Positions 13,625-15,116 of a stretch of DNA of 15,116 nucleotides are shown here, one piece after another; position 1 is the stretch's first letter; each line of letters begins with the position of its first letter. This DNA comes from Methylocystis sp. (GTDB lineage Bacteria > Pseudomonadota > Alphaproteobacteria > Rhizobiales > Beijerinckiaceae), in NCBI GenBank assembly GCA_023253795.1, contig JALRFG010000033.1, positions 1 to 15,116 of the forward strand, given 5' to 3'. Both the position numbers and the translations under genes were made by a program. The notes below the pieces were generated by a model, which searched no databases, was not told the DNA's origin, and saw only the letters and a list, made by a program, of their open reading frames with translations.

Positions 13625-14839
13625 ATGACGATGCGCGCGCCGATCATCGATATCCGTGACGCCGCTGACGCCGCCGAAGCGCTGCGTAACGCCGCCGCGC
13701 ATGACACGCCGTATAAAATTACCGGAGCCGGCTCGAAAAAAGGCCTGGGCCGTCATGCGCCTGCAGCGCAGACGCTCTCGACCCGGGCGTTGACCGGCGT
13801 CACGCTCTACGAACCCGAAGAGCTGGTGCTGTCGGCGCGCGCCGGCACGCCGCTGCGCGATATTGAGCGCCTGCTGGAGACGCATCGTCAGCAGCTCGCT
13901 TTCGAACCGATCGATTACGGATCGATCTACAATGCGCCGCGACAGACGGCGACCATCGGCGGCGCCATCGCCGTCAACGCATCAGGTCCGCGTCGCATCA
14001 AAGCCGGCGCCGCCCGCGATCATTTGCTCGGCTTTCATGCCGTCACCGGACGCGGCGATATCGTCAAATCCGGCGGCCGGGTGATGAAAAACGTCACAGG
14101 CTTCGATCTCTCGAAACTTGTTTGCGGCTCTTATGGCACGCTGGCGCTGCTGACCGAAGTGACGCTGAAAGTGCTGCCCAAGCCGGAAACCGAGCAAAGC
14201 CTGCTAATTCTGGGCCTTGATGAAGCGACAAGTCTTGCGCTGTTGCGGCGCGCCGCCGGCACGCCTTTCGAAGTGTCCGGATTTGCGATGACGCCGGGCG
14301 GCATGATGCCGGGCGTCGACGTCAACGCCGCCGCTCTACGGATCGAGGGGCCGAAGATTTCCGTGAATGCGCGACGCGACGCCCTGCTGGCGACGCTTGT
14401 TGATCCTTCCACGCGCATCATGAATTTACAGGCGGCGCATTCGCAGAATTTCTGGGCGTCGATCCGCGACGCCGAACCCGTCGCGCGACAGAGCGGACAG
14501 ATTTGGCGCCTGTCGGTCGCGCCATCAAACGCTTTGACCGTCGTAGACGTCTTGCGCCGTAATGGCGCGCCTCTGCATGCGCATTTTTACGACTGGGCAG
14601 GCGGCCTGATCTGGCTCGCCTTCGCGCCAGCGCCGGACGCGCATGCGCCGCTGGTGCGCGCCGCTGTCGACGCTGTTGGCGGCCATGCGACGCTGATCCG
14701 CGCAGACGACGCCGTGCGCGCTCATGTCGATGTTTTTCATCCGCAGCCTGCTGCGCTCGCTGCGCTGTCGCAACGCGTCAAGGACGCTTTCGACCCGGCG
14801 CATGTTCTGGAGCGCGGCCGCATGCGCGCGGAGTTCTAG
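13625..14839 (+). CDS. glcE: Glycolate oxidase FAD-binding subunit GlcE
   Basis: The 404-residue protein is the second FAD-domain subunit of glycolate oxidase, slightly longer than E. coli GlcE (~350). It has the PCMH-type motifs GAGSKKGLGR (34-43), TIGGAIAVNASGPRRIKAGA (110-129) and VMKNVTGFDLSKLVCGSYGTLALLTEVTLKV (153-183). The C-terminus FDPAHVLERGRM replaces the FNPGK type of end seen in GlcD. The ATG at 13625 is only 2 bases past glcD and the gene ends 3 bases before glcF, so the three are probably translationally coupled. An ATG two codons later is an equally possible start. No unusual features are visible. Confidence 0.94.
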   Translation: MTMRAPIIDIRDAADAAEALRNAAAHDTPYKITGAGSKKGLGRHAPAAQTLSTRALTGVTLYEPEELVLSARAGTPLRDIERLLETHRQQLAFEPIDYGSIYNAPRQTATIGGAIAVNASGPRRIKAGAARDHLLGFHAVTGRGDIVKSGGRVMKNVTGFDLSKLVCGSYGTLALLTEVTLKVLPKPETEQSLLILGLDEATSLALLRRAAGTPFEVSGFAMTPGGMMPGVDVNAAALRIEGPKISVNARRDALLATLVDPSTRIMNLQAAHSQNFWASIRDAEPVARQSGQIWRLSVAPSNALTVVDVLRRNGAPLHAHFYDWAGGLIWLAFAPAPDAHAPLVRAAVDAVGGHATLIRADDAVRAHVDVFHPQPAALAALSQRVKDAFDPAHVLERGRMRAEF

Positions 14840-14842
14840 ACG

Positions 14843-15116
14843 ATGCAAACGCATTTCTCGCTGGCCGCGCTCGCCGATCCGGACACGGCCGAAGCCGAAC
14901 ATATTTTACGCGCCTGCGTGCATTGCGGCTTTTGCACCGCCACCTGCCCGACCTATCTCCTCACCGGCGACGAACTCGACTCGCCGCGCGGCCGCATTTA
15001 TCTCATCAAGGATATGCTGGAGACGGCGCGGCTGGCTGATGCGCGCACGGCCGAACACATCGACCGCTGCCTCTCCTGCCTCTCCTGCATGACGACATGT
15101 CCATCGAGCGTGCAGT
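14843..15116 (+). CDS. glcF: Glycolate oxidase iron-sulfur subunit GlcF, N-terminal part
   Basis: Ninety-one residues are visible of an expected ~400-440; the window ends inside the gene. Two ferredoxin-type [4Fe-4S] motifs are present: CVHCGFCTATCPTY (C25, C28, C31, C35) and CLSCLSCMTTCPS (C76, C79, C82, C86). Between them is the GDELDSPRGRIYLIKDMLE segment typical of GlcF and related Fe-S reductase subunits. It carries electrons from the GlcD/GlcE flavins toward the membrane. The C-terminal CCG domains would lie beyond the edge. It starts 3 bases after the glcE stop. Confidence 0.94.
   Translation, partial: MQTHFSLAALADPDTAEAEHILRACVHCGFCTATCPTYLLTGDELDSPRGRIYLIKDMLETARLADARTAEHIDRCLSCLSCMTTCPSSVQ

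Overview
The window reads as chromosomal DNA of a GC-rich alphaproteobacterium, most likely in Rhizobiales/Hyphomicrobiales (perhaps near Beijerinckiaceae or Methylocystaceae). The evidence is gene content: a divK-pleD pair divergent from a DUF3572 gene, a DUF1491 gene, a DUF5330-like short membrane protein, and Omp25/31-type barrel sequence. The family-level placement is inference. No insertion sequence, phage gene, CRISPR array or integrase is visible.

Left part (1-4283): the 5' half of lepA (elongation factor 4) runs leftward off the edge. Upstream of it on the same strand lie a coiled-coil protein of unknown function and a short membrane-anchored protein whose best start is a GTG. A 406-base divergent intergenic region carries an 11-bp tandem repeat, two CtrA-like boxes and a long-spaced inverted repeat. 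It leads into a rightward cluster of a membrane-anchored peptidoglycan-binding protein, a DUF1491 protein and a DODA/LigB-type extradiol dioxygenase.

Middle part (4300-9251): an AraC-family regulator is transcribed leftward. It is divergent from a large outer-membrane receptor gene across 461 bases rich in dyad symmetry. The receptor (1086 residues) is the most remarkable item. A complete-looking TonB-dependent receptor (signal peptide, TonB-box-like segment, plug, large barrel ending in an aromatic beta-signal) is fused in one frame to an Omp25/Omp31-like small barrel. A tRNA-Ala(GGC) with its own recognisable promoter follows on the opposite strand.

Right part (9427-15116): pleD (diguanylate cyclase response regulator) and divK (single-domain response regulator) form a leftward operon for cell-cycle and polarity signalling. 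A DUF3572 gene diverges from it. Then comes a glycolate oxidase locus: glcG reads leftward, divergent from glcD-glcE-glcF, which are packed 2-3 bases apart. GlcD and GlcE are the FAD-domain subunits and GlcF the iron-sulfur subunit, cut by the window edge. Together they oxidise glycolate to glyoxylate and pass electrons to the respiratory chain.
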